Source: UBA5078 sp040384465 (GTDB lineage: Bacteria > Pseudomonadota > Gammaproteobacteria > Pseudomonadales > Pseudohongiellaceae). Taken from it: a stretch of DNA of 64,000 nt. The notes under the pieces are model-generated. The model did not search any database. It was not told the DNA's origin and saw only the letters and a program-made list of their open reading frames with translations. The position numbers and the translations under genes are program-made. Where the stretch lies: NCBI GenBank assembly GCA_040384465.1, contig JAZKJF010000001.1, positions 310,001 to 374,000 on the forward strand, in the 5' to 3' direction. This document shows, piece by piece, positions 17,680 through 25,514 of this stretch (its first letter is position 1; every line of letters begins with the position of its first letter).

Positions 17680-17781
17680 ATAGAGCCTGTATCCGTGCCA
17701 ATTATTCTGGGATCATAGCCGTAGAAAACGCTATTCTCAAGAACTACAAGATTTCTTCCGTCATCCACAGGTGTAACGCAA

Positions 17782-19149
17782 TTGACTGATTTTGATTATG
17801 ATTTTTTTGTGATCGGCGGAGGCTCCGGAGGTGTAAGGGCAAGTCGCATCGCGGCAGGACTAGGGGTAAGAGTCGCACTTGCCGAAGAGCGTTATCTGGG
17901 AGGGACCTGCGTGAACGTCGGCTGTATCCCCAAGAAACTGTTCAGTTACGCCGCTCACTACGCCCAGGACTTCGAAGACGCGCGCGGCTATGGTTGGACA
18001 ATGACTGACGAGCCGCGCCTGAATTGGCAGACTCTGCTCGCCAATAAAGATCGCGAGATTCAGCGTCTGAACAAGGTCTACCTGAACATGCTGGAGAAGG
18101 CGGGTGTCTCGGTATATCAGGAACGCGCCACACTGCTGGATGCGCACACTATCGCTGTCGGCAACAAGAGGATCACAGCCAGGGAGATTCTGATCGCGAC
18201 AGGGGGATGGCCGACTATTCCCGACATTCCGGGCAAAGAACACATCATCACTTCCAACGAACTGTTTTCTCTGCCATCACTCCCGCAATCCATCCTGCTC
18301 GTCGGGGGAGGTTACATCGCTGTCGAGTTTGCCGGGATACTGGCAGGGCTGCAGGTTGCCACAACGCTGGTGCACAGAGGTCCGTCTTTATTGCGAGGCT
18401 TCGACGCAGAGTTGAGTAGTGCTTTCACCGTTGAACTGCAGAAATACGCAAAACTGATGCTGAACACCCGAGTGTTGAAAATCGAGAAGCAACGGGGAGG
18501 AAAGCTGGAGGTTTTCCTATCTGAGAGAGAGACTCTGACAGTGGACGCCGTCATGTTTGCGACCGGCCGCCATCCTAATACAGCAAGTCTAGGGCTGGAG
18601 GGACTGGATGTCAGACTTGCGGAAAACGGAGCCATAGTGGTGGATGAGAATTTCACGACCAATGTCCCCAACATTCACGCGGTCGGAGATGTCATTGATC
18701 GCGTAGCACTGACACCGGTGGCACTCGCAGAGGGGCAGCTGCTCGCACAACGGCTCTTCAGTACACATTCCAATACAGGGAAGAGGAAGGTAATGCGCTA
18801 CGACAACATTCCGACAGCTGTCTTCTGCCACCCGAACATTGCGACAGTAGGGCTGACAGAGGAGGGCGCCCGTCTGCGGTTTCCGGAGCTGGCAGTCTAC
18901 CGAAGTCGCTTCACGGCCTTGCGCCACACGCTAAGTGGTCGCGACGAGAAGACCTTCCTGAAATTGTTGGTCGATACCAGCACAGACCGTGTCGTGGGAG
19001 CACATATGCTGGGAGCCGATGCTGGTGAAATCATTCAGGGCTTAGCCGTTGCCATTAACGCTGGCGCTACCAAAGCCGATTTTGATGCCACGCTCGGCAT
19101 TCACCCGACTGTCGCTGAAGAGTTTGTCACGATGCGCACGCCGTCATGA
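17782..19149 (+). CDS. gor: Glutathione-disulfide reductase
   Basis: NADPH-dependent flavoenzyme that keeps glutathione reduced. 455 aa from a TTG at 17782 with AGGTG upstream; no ATG precedes the FAD fold FFVIGGGSGGVRASR. The redox-active disulfide is Cys43-Cys48 in GGTCVNVGCIPKK. The NADPH fold LLVGGGYIAVEFAGIL and the C-terminal catalytic HPTVAEEF follow. Trypanothione-type and mercury reductases share this plan; the GYGWTMTDEPRLNW segment favours glutathione reductase. Its 3' end overlaps the convergent cueR gene by 6 bases. Confidence 0.93.
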   Translation: MTDFDYDFFVIGGGSGGVRASRIAAGLGVRVALAEERYLGGTCVNVGCIPKKLFSYAAHYAQDFEDARGYGWTMTDEPRLNWQTLLANKDREIQRLNKVYLNMLEKAGVSVYQERATLLDAHTIAVGNKRITAREILIATGGWPTIPDIPGKEHIITSNELFSLPSLPQSILLVGGGYIAVEFAGILAGLQVATTLVHRGPSLLRGFDAELSSAFTVELQKYAKLMLNTRVLKIEKQRGGKLEVFLSERETLTVDAVMFATGRHPNTASLGLEGLDVRLAENGAIVVDENFTTNVPNIHAVGDVIDRVALTPVALAEGQLLAQRLFSTHSNTGKRKVMRYDNIPTAVFCHPNIATVGLTEEGARLRFPELAVYRSRFTALRHTLSGRDEKTFLKLLVDTSTDRVVGAHMLGADAGEIIQGLAVAINAGATKADFDATLGIHPTVAEEFVTMRTPS

Positions 19150-19554
19150 GTGATCTTGATCGGCCAAAGTATCCAGGATAGGGCATTCCGGTCGACCGTC
19201 GCCCTGGCAGCGCATTGCCAGAGCATGCAATGCGCTACGCATCCGTTGCATGTCTCTGATGCGTTCGTCCAAAGTCTGAACGTGGGCCATCGCCAGTTCC
19301 CTGACTTCCGCATTGCTGCGGTCTGGGGTTTGCCACAAGCCCACTAGCAAGGCGATCTGCTTCATGCTGAAACCAAGCTCACGAGCTGACTTGATGAAGG
19401 TCAACTGATTCACATCGGCGTCGCAGTAAACCCGATAATTCGCTGCCGTCCGCCGTGCTGGCGCCAGTAATCCGATACCTTCGTAATGGCGGATCATCTT
19501 GCTGCTCACGCCCGAACGCTTCGCTGCCTCACCAATATTGCAGAATTGAGTCAT
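19144..19554 (-). CDS. cueR: MerR-family copper-responsive activator CueR
   Basis: 136 aa from the ATG at 19554, with GAGAGG 8 bases upstream; that site overlaps the copA stop codon. MerR-type winged helix (CNIGEAAKRSGVSSKMIRHYEGIGLL), long dimer helix, and a C-terminal metal loop C-x7-C in CQGDGRPECP. The serine of DRSNAEV corresponds to Ser77 of E. coli CueR, which marks monovalent-metal sensors (Cu, Ag, Au). It activates copA by untwisting a 19-base spacer. Here it is downstream of, and probably co-transcribed with, its target. Confidence 0.92.
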   Translation of the reverse strand: MTQFCNIGEAAKRSGVSSKMIRHYEGIGLLAPARRTAANYRVYCDADVNQLTFIKSARELGFSMKQIALLVGLWQTPDRSNAEVRELAMAHVQTLDERIRDMQRMRSALHALAMRCQGDGRPECPILDTLADQDHS

Positions 19555-19565
19555 CGTGGCCCCTC

Positions 19566-21836
19566 TCAAAATACGCGTCGAAAGTGTTTCAGGCGCAGCG
19601 CGTTACCCAAGACAAACACGCTCGACAAGGCCATGGCTCCTGCGGCGAATACCGGCGAAAGCTGCCAGCCGAAAGCAGGATAGAGCGCGCCGGTCGCCAA
19701 TGGAATCAATGCCACGTTGTAAGCAAACGCCCAGAACAGGTTTTCCTTGATATTGTGCATCGTTGCGCGCGCCAGCATGACCGCATTCACAACGGCACCC
19801 AACTCGCCTGTCATCAATACGACATCTGCACTCTCGATGGCGATGTCCGTACCGCTCCCCATCGCAATCCCGATGTCTGCTTCCGCCAATGCAGGTGCAT
19901 CGTTGATGCCATCGCCAACATAGGTCAGTAAAGCACCATCCGCTCGCAAGGATTTCAGTGTCGACACTTTGCCTTCCGGCAATACTTCCGCATACACCTG
20001 GTCCAGCTGAAGCGCGCGGGCAACTGCCTGTGCGGTACGCGCATTGTCGCCCGTGATCATGGCTGTTTTGAAGCCAATACGCCGCAGCGCCTGCAAGGCA
20101 GCAGGGGAGGAGGGGCGTACTGTGTCAGCAACCGCGACAACAGCAGCAAGTTTTCCTCCAATCGCCACATACAACGGCGTTTTGCCCTGCTCGGCCAACG
20201 CAGCAGCCACTGGCAAGGCTGCATGTGCGTCTAGACCGAGCTTCTCCAGAAGACGATCCGCACCGATATCGATCTGCTCACCGTTCACGTTCGCGCTTAG
20301 TCCGTAGCCGGGCAGGGCTGCAAAGTCTGTGACCTGCGGCAGAGTTAAGCCTTGCAGACGGGCGGCAGCAACGATCGCTAAAGCAATCGGATGCTCTGAT
20401 TGCGCTTCCACAGCGGCGGCAATCGCCAAAACCTGTTTGGCATCAAAACCAGGCTGAGGGAGGAAGTCTGTCAACTCGGGCTTCCCCTCGGTGATCGTGC
20501 CTGTCTTGTCGAAAGCAATCATGTGTGTCTGGCTGAGCATCTGCAGCGCGTTGCCGTTGCGGAACAGAATTCCCAGCTCCGCAGAGCGACCCGTTGCCAC
20601 CATGATCGACACAGGTGTTGCCAGACCCATAGCGCAAGGACAGGCCACGATCAGCACAGCCACAGCGTTCACCAGCGCGGTGCCCAGTGACGCCTCTGAC
20701 GCCAGCAGCAACCAATAAAGGAAGGTCAGCGTAGCTGTCAGCATCACAGCTGGGACAAACCACAAGGTGATTTTGTCCACTAGCGACTGGATAGGTAATT
20801 TGGAACCTTGCGCGGCATCCACCATAGCGATAATGCGTGCCAGCACAGTGTCTTCACCGACGCGCAAAACCTGAAAACTGAATGCTCCGGTCTTATTGAT
20901 AGTCCCTCCGGTCACGGCCGCACCTACGCCTTTTTCGACTGGCAGAGGTTCTCCAGTCAGCATTGACTCATCCACCAAGGAGTGGCCTGCGATGAGTTGC
21001 CCATCCAGCGGAATACGCTCACCGGGCTGCACCAGAATCGTGTCCCCAGGACGAATTGCAGCGATGGGTAACTGTTCAGTGGTGTCACCGCGCTGCACCA
21101 TGGCAGTCTCTGGCTGCAGAGTCAGCAGTCTGGTGATCGCTTCGCCAGTCCGCCCACGAGCCTTGCCTTCAAGGAAACGCCCCATGAGAATCAAACAGAC
21201 AATAACTGCAGCCGCTTCGAAGTAAACGTTAGCCGAGTCTGCCGGCAACGCCCCGGGTAAAAAAGTGACGACGGTTGAATACCCCCACGCGGCACTGGTT
21301 CCCATCGCTACCAACGAGTTCATGTCCGGCGCCAGACGCAACAAAGCGGGAATACCGTGTTGAAAGAAACGACGACCTGGTCCCAGCAATACGATACTGG
21401 TCAGCACAAACTGCAGGATCCAACTGTTGCGATGACCCAGGGTTTCGTGAACAAAATCAGCGAATCCAGGCAGCAGGTGACCGCCCATTTCCAACAGAAA
21501 TACCGGAAGCGTGAAGACTGCAGAAATCAGGAAAGCACGCTTGAGCGACCGCAATTCTTCCTTGAGCTGCCGCTCGCGTTTCTGCGCATCGGCCTTACGG
21601 TCGATCGCGACGCTGGCCGCATAACCGGCATTGATGACAGCCTGCGTCAATGCTTCAGTAGAATGTCCTTGTGCTGACAGATTGACGTGCGCCCGACCGC
21701 TGGCCAGATTGACGCTGGCATCCAAAACGCCAGGCACATTCTTGAGCGCTTTTTCGACTCGACCAACGCAGGACGCGCAGGTCATGCCGGAAACATTCAG
21801 ATCGATTTCACTGATCCCAGATTCTGTTGTTGCCAT
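19566..21836 (-). CDS. copA: Copper-exporting P1B-type ATPase CopA
   Basis: 756 aa inner-membrane pump that exports Cu(I) from the cytoplasm. One N-terminal heavy-metal domain with GMTCASC (Cys20, Cys23), membrane helices, the intramembrane CPC site in VACPCAMG (about 398-400), the phosphorylated aspartate in DKTGTITEG (about 440), and GDGINDAPALAEADIG near the end. E. coli CopA has two metal domains; one is common elsewhere. Its promoter carries a CueR-type operator, and cueR follows in the same transcript. Confidence 0.95.
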   Translation of the reverse strand: MATTESGISEIDLNVSGMTCASCVGRVEKALKNVPGVLDASVNLASGRAHVNLSAQGHSTEALTQAVINAGYAASVAIDRKADAQKRERQLKEELRSLKRAFLISAVFTLPVFLLEMGGHLLPGFADFVHETLGHRNSWILQFVLTSIVLLGPGRRFFQHGIPALLRLAPDMNSLVAMGTSAAWGYSTVVTFLPGALPADSANVYFEAAAVIVCLILMGRFLEGKARGRTGEAITRLLTLQPETAMVQRGDTTEQLPIAAIRPGDTILVQPGERIPLDGQLIAGHSLVDESMLTGEPLPVEKGVGAAVTGGTINKTGAFSFQVLRVGEDTVLARIIAMVDAAQGSKLPIQSLVDKITLWFVPAVMLTATLTFLYWLLLASEASLGTALVNAVAVLIVACPCAMGLATPVSIMVATGRSAELGILFRNGNALQMLSQTHMIAFDKTGTITEGKPELTDFLPQPGFDAKQVLAIAAAVEAQSEHPIALAIVAAARLQGLTLPQVTDFAALPGYGLSANVNGEQIDIGADRLLEKLGLDAHAALPVAAALAEQGKTPLYVAIGGKLAAVVAVADTVRPSSPAALQALRRIGFKTAMITGDNARTAQAVARALQLDQVYAEVLPEGKVSTLKSLRADGALLTYVGDGINDAPALAEADIGIAMGSGTDIAIESADVVLMTGELGAVVNAVMLARATMHNIKENLFWAFAYNVALIPLATGALYPAFGWQLSPVFAAGAMALSSVFVLGNALRLKHFRRVF

Positions 21837-21887
21837 GATGACTGAACCCTTGACGAAGAGGTGTATGGATTAGAGGATACGGTCAGT

Positions 21888-21918
21888 ATCATCAAGCTTA
21901 CCACCATGGGAAGGTCAA
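21888..21918 (-). promoter_or_regulatory. CueR-controlled copA promoter
   Basis: Read on the minus strand: -35 TTGACC (21913-21918), a 19-base spacer and -10 GATGAT (21888-21893). The overlong spacer is the mark of MerR-family promoters. Inside it lies the imperfect dyad ACCTTCC, 7 bases, GTAAGCT (21895-21915), close to the known E. coli CueR site ACCTTCC-N7-GGAAGGT. Confidence 0.82.
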
Positions 21919-22016
21919 GCGGTCTTGCGTGGGAATTTGAGTACGTGACAAGAGCTTTAACTCAGTTCAAATATACGCTGTAGCTATTTGTTTTGTATCT
22001 AGAAACAACATATTAA

Positions 22017-22048
22017 CTATTTCCGGTAATAAAGATTACCGGAAATAG
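22017..22048. repeat. Perfect 14-bp inverted repeat
   Basis: CTATTTCCGGTAAT (22017-22030), a 4-base loop AAAG, and its exact complement (22035-22048). It lies in the 284-base gap between the copA promoter and the end of the phosphatase-like gene. There is no T-run on either side, so a terminator role for the minus-strand gene is only possible, not shown. Confidence 0.6.
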
Positions 22049-22120
22049 AAGAGAGGTGCATCAGCTGACGTGCTCGCAAATCCACAAACACTCCTCCGAA
22101 CAAGCACCAACCATCTCGAA

Positions 22121-22744
22121 TCAGCGCGGCTCTGGCACAGTCCAGTCGCATTCCTCGCACTCTGCTGATTTACCGTGCTCAGCCAGCACCGCGAAGATGA
22201 AATCCTTCCAGACCTGATTCGGTGTCCAGACGGAGTTCATGTCGCGCTTGGCGTCAGCCACGGGAACATCCTCATAGATCACGCGATAGAGAAAGCTAAA
22301 TGCTGTTGCGCGCGCGTTGACCTGACAATGCAGCAAAGTTTTGCGCTCAGATTCGCGCTGCATGGCATCAGCAAACGCGTTGAAATCACGAATGGTCGGA
22401 TTGTTGAAATCGACAGGAATATGCAGATAGTCCATTCCCAGGGCTTTCACCAGCTGGTCTTCCTCAGGAATTGCCGGACCCACGTTGCTGAAGGCAATGT
22501 AAATCACGCGGTCATAGCCGCTGTCCTTGATCAGTTGCAGCTGCTCTCTGGTGGGCTGCCCGGCGCTCGCAAAGGTCGGTGAGTATTGTCGAAAATTCAG
22601 GATCTCGCTCATCCTGTTGCTGCCCGCTTCCTGAGCGCTGACAACACTCCCAAGGCAGCTGCAAATCCCTGCCAACGCCAGTAGTGCTATCGCTTTACGT
22701 GATTTCACAGCGGCAATTCCAGCGCTCGACAACAGTTTCTTCAT
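22121..22744 (-). CDS. Exported protein-tyrosine-phosphatase-like protein
   Basis: 207 aa from the ATG at 22744, which has GGAGG 4 bases upstream. A signal peptide (hydrophobic IALLALAGICSCLGSVV, likely cut after SAQA-like VVSAQ) predicts export. The body resembles the small cysteine-phosphatase family that includes beta-lactamase hydrolase-like and DSP-type proteins: FASAGQPTREQLQLIKDSGYDRVI, then IPVDFNNPT and the signature LLHCQVNARATAF. The loop is Cys140-x4-Arg145, one residue shorter than the standard Cx5R. I recall relatives with the same short loop. The substrate is unknown. Confidence 0.7.
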   Translation of the reverse strand: MKKLLSSAGIAAVKSRKAIALLALAGICSCLGSVVSAQEAGSNRMSEILNFRQYSPTFASAGQPTREQLQLIKDSGYDRVIYIAFSNVGPAIPEEDQLVKALGMDYLHIPVDFNNPTIRDFNAFADAMQRESERKTLLHCQVNARATAFSFLYRVIYEDVPVADAKRDMNSVWTPNQVWKDFIFAVLAEHGKSAECEECDWTVPEPR

Positions 22745-22860
22745 AAGACCTCCAGACACTCATAACGGGGTTAAAGTGGGCTCAGCATAGCCCAGTCTGC
22801 AGGGGTTTCGCCAGAGCAGAGAGTGACCGGAAAATGGTAGTTTTGAGATGGCACTATACT

Positions 22861-23970
22861 TCAACTAAGCAACGCAATTGCCTTGATTTGGCAGTAAATG
22901 TTAATTCCTGATTTCAGTTGCATCTGCTGACAGGAGTACTCTGAAATTCTAGCCAACAGCAGCTCATCTGACCCGGTCAGACGTAGTTGCACCAGCTGTT
23001 GACCTTTCTGATCGGGAGACGACAACTGTACGATCTGAGCCTGCAGCACATTCAGAATACTGCTGCCGACTGCTCTTTGACTGCATAGACTGACATCCCG
23101 TGCATTGATACGCAGACGAATGGTTTGTCGCTGCCCTGCCGCTATGCGAGGAACGTAAACACTGTCACCCCCAGCAGTGCGCAGTATCGAGAGATGGCAA
23201 GGACCTTCGAGTTCTGCAATGTCGCAGTGAATCACGCTGAACGCCTCATCGGTACGTGCAATGGGAGAATCCACCCGCGCCAGAACTTCGGCCAATGGCC
23301 CGTGAGCCAGCACCCTCCCCCCGTCCATCAGCAACAAGTGGTCGGCCAAACGTGCCACCTCATCAGGTGAATGACTGACATACAGCACGGGCATTCCCGC
23401 GCTGGCAAACAGGCGATCCAGAAACGGCAGAATCTCCTCCTTACTGTGCAAATCCAATGCGGCCAACGGTTCATCCATCAACAACAGCGCGGGAGCGCTC
23501 AGCAGCGCCCTGGCAATCGCCACCCGCTGCTTCTCGCCACCCGAAAGCGTGGCAGGATTACGGCCTAGGAAATTCTCCAATCCCAGCAAGGCGATCACTT
23601 CGTCGAATGCGGGCGCGCCCTCGCCTCCTTGTTCTCTCCTCCGCTCTCCGCGCCCCGGCCTTCTTTGCAGCGCATATTCGAGATTGCCGCGCACCGACAG
23701 ATGCGGAAACAGCCCCGGTTCCTGAAACACATAACCAACGCGGCGCTGGTGAACAGGAATATTGATCCCCTGTCCAAACCAGCACAGGCCATTCACATTG
23801 ATCTCACTGCTAGCCTCAGGGGTCTCCAAACCGGCCAGTGTCCGCAGCAACGTGCTCTTTCCGCAGCCTGAGCGTCCGAAGATGGCAGTAACCCCCTGCC
23901 CTGGCGCTTCAAACTGCGTATGCAGCGTGAACTCTCCCCTCTTCAAGCTGACGCTGACATGAATACTCAT
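22861..23970 (-). CDS. modC: Molybdate ABC transporter ATP-binding protein
   Basis: 369 aa from the ATG at 23970. ABC ATPase with Walker A GRSGCGKST (32-40), signature LSGGEKQRVAIARALL and Walker B LLLMDEPLAALD, followed by a C-terminal TOBE/Mop-type molybdate-sensing domain (about 290-369). Energises ModB for molybdate uptake. Starts 4 bases inside the end of modB, so the pair is translationally coupled. A short stretch rich in arginine and glycine after the Walker A region (RRPGRGERRREQGGEG) is an unusual insertion. Confidence 0.94.
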   Translation of the reverse strand: MSIHVSVSLKRGEFTLHTQFEAPGQGVTAIFGRSGCGKSTLLRTLAGLETPEASSEINVNGLCWFGQGINIPVHQRRVGYVFQEPGLFPHLSVRGNLEYALQRRPGRGERRREQGGEGAPAFDEVIALLGLENFLGRNPATLSGGEKQRVAIARALLSAPALLLMDEPLAALDLHSKEEILPFLDRLFASAGMPVLYVSHSPDEVARLADHLLLMDGGRVLAHGPLAEVLARVDSPIARTDEAFSVIHCDIAELEGPCHLSILRTAGGDSVYVPRIAAGQRQTIRLRINARDVSLCSQRAVGSSILNVLQAQIVQLSSPDQKGQQLVQLRLTGSDELLLARISEYSCQQMQLKSGINIYCQIKAIALLS

Positions 23971-24647
23971 ACTCGCACCATGTCGAAGCGCTTGTTCAAT
24001 CCATACACGAGTAACAGCAGCAAAAAGGAAAATACGAGGAGAAGGCCTGCCAGCCAATGGGCACTCGCGTATTCCAGCGACTCCACATGATCGTAGATGG
24101 CAATCGACAGCACCTGAGTCTGACCAGGAATGTTCCCGCCGATCATCAGCACCACACCAAATTCACCCAGAGTATGAGCAAAACCCAGTACTGCCGCCGT
24201 CAGATAACCGGATCTGGAAAGAGGCATCACGATGGTAAAAAAGCGGTCCAGCGGTCGGGCGCCCAAGGTCGCTGCTACCTCCAACGGTGCCCGGCCGATC
24301 CCGGAAAACGTGCTTTGCAGCGGATGCACGACGAACGGCAGTGAGTAAACCACGGAGCCTAGAACCAACCCGGTAAAACTGAACGCCAAAGGTTCCACAC
24401 CAAGCCAGTTCGTCAGTTGACCAAGCGGCCCCTCCGGTCCCATGGCAACGAGCAGATAAAAACCGATGACCGTCGGTGGCAACACCAGCGGCAGTGCCAC
24501 TGCAGCCTCAATCAATGCCTTGTACCGCCAGCGCGTGTTGGCCAGCCACCAGGCCAACGGCGTTCCCACGACCAACAGCACTAGTACCGTGATCAGCGCC
24601 AGCCGCAGGGTAATCCACAGAGCGGTGATATCACTCTCGAACAACAT
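23967..24647 (-). CDS. modB: Molybdate ABC transporter permease
   Basis: 226 aa inner-membrane permease from the ATG at 24647 (MLFESDITALW); an ATG at 24659 four codons upstream is equally possible. Several hydrophobic helices (LRLALITVLVLLVVGTPLAWWL, VLPPTVIGFYLLVAMG) and the conserved cytoplasmic loop LEVAATLGARPLDRFFTIVMPLS that contacts ModC. The sequence AHTLGEFGVVLMIGGNIPGQTQ is typical of ModB. Overlaps modA by 17 bases and modC by 4. Confidence 0.94.
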   Translation of the reverse strand: MLFESDITALWITLRLALITVLVLLVVGTPLAWWLANTRWRYKALIEAAVALPLVLPPTVIGFYLLVAMGPEGPLGQLTNWLGVEPLAFSFTGLVLGSVVYSLPFVVHPLQSTFSGIGRAPLEVAATLGARPLDRFFTIVMPLSRSGYLTAAVLGFAHTLGEFGVVLMIGGNIPGQTQVLSIAIYDHVESLEYASAHWLAGLLLVFSFLLLLLVYGLNKRFDMVRV

Positions 24648-25392
24648 GGGGGTTTCCATAGCCGCTGGCGACAATGAGTTCCAGGGTGGATGGTTGCAGC
24701 ACGAAGGCAATGAATTCGCGGGCAGGCGCGCTGTCTTTGAGCAGGACCAGCTCTTGCGTCAACGGAGCATGCAGGGTCTCAGGAATCAGCCAGTACGACC
24801 CGTTGGCCTCATTGCCTGCGTTTCCCACTATCTGCGAATACGCCACCAGACCGAGTTCGGCATTACCGCTGTCCACAAATTGATAGGCCTGGGCTATGTT
24901 CTCTCCCTGCACCAAGCGTTCGGCGAGTCGCTCGTACTGCCCTAGCGCAGTCAGCACCTCGACGGCTGCCTGGCCATACGGTGCCAGTCGTGGATTGGCG
25001 ATGGACAAACGGCGGAAATCTCCTTCCATCAGCACCTTGCCTTCAACATCGACCAACCCTTCTGTGCGGCTCCATAAGGCCAGACGACCCGTGGCATACG
25101 CCGCGCTGGAGCCGGACACGGCCCTGCCCTCCTCTTCCAGCCTACGCGTGACTTCGGCATCAGCGGCGAGAAAAACATCGTAGGGCGCCCCATTGACGAT
25201 CTGTGCGTAATGTCTGCCTGTGGCGCCGCTGACAATCGTCACCGAATGTCCGGACAAGCGCTCAAACTCTGGTGCAAGTTTCTCCAGGGTCTGCGTAAAA
25301 TTGGCCGCCACTGCCACGATGACTTCGGCTGCCTGGACTGTTCCGGTAATGCAGCTGACCATCAACATGGACAGCGCTACTTTAAATTTCAA
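24631..25392 (-). CDS. modA: Periplasmic molybdate-binding protein
   Basis: 253 aa from a TTG at 25392, which gives a normal signal peptide (MKFKVALSMLMVSCITGTVQA, cut before AEVIVAVAANF); E. coli ModA is 257 aa. An upstream in-frame ATG at 25530 would run through the promoter and operator, so it was rejected. Conserved substrate-site segments: AANFTQTLEKLAPEFE, SGATGRHYAQIVNGAPYDVFLAADAE, and DSGNAELGLVAYSQI. First gene of modABC. ModA-like proteins can also bind tungstate. Confidence 0.93.
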   Translation of the reverse strand: MKFKVALSMLMVSCITGTVQAAEVIVAVAANFTQTLEKLAPEFERLSGHSVTIVSGATGRHYAQIVNGAPYDVFLAADAEVTRRLEEEGRAVSGSSAAYATGRLALWSRTEGLVDVEGKVLMEGDFRRLSIANPRLAPYGQAAVEVLTALGQYERLAERLVQGENIAQAYQFVDSGNAELGLVAYSQIVGNAGNEANGSYWLIPETLHAPLTQELVLLKDSAPAREFIAFVLQPSTLELIVASGYGNPHVVRE

Positions 25393-25436
25393 TTGTTCGG
25401 CCCCATTAACATCTGCATAAAGCGGTTTGCCAGAAA

Positions 25437-25475
25437 GCGCTATGTAGCATAGTACATAACGGACGTCTGGTTCAA
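25437..25475 (-). promoter_or_regulatory. modABC promoter with ModE-like operator
   Basis: Palindrome CGCTATGTA, 6 bases, TACATAACG (25438-25461) closely follows the ModE consensus CGNTATATA-N6-TATATAACG that I remember from E. coli. On the minus strand, -35 TTGAAC (25470-25475), 18 bases, -10 TATGCT (25446-25451): the palindrome covers the -10, so binding would repress modABC. No modE gene is in the window. Confidence 0.75.
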
Positions 25476-25514
25476 TCGGTACAAGCAGCTCCCAGAGATG
25501 TTGAGAAGCATTCC

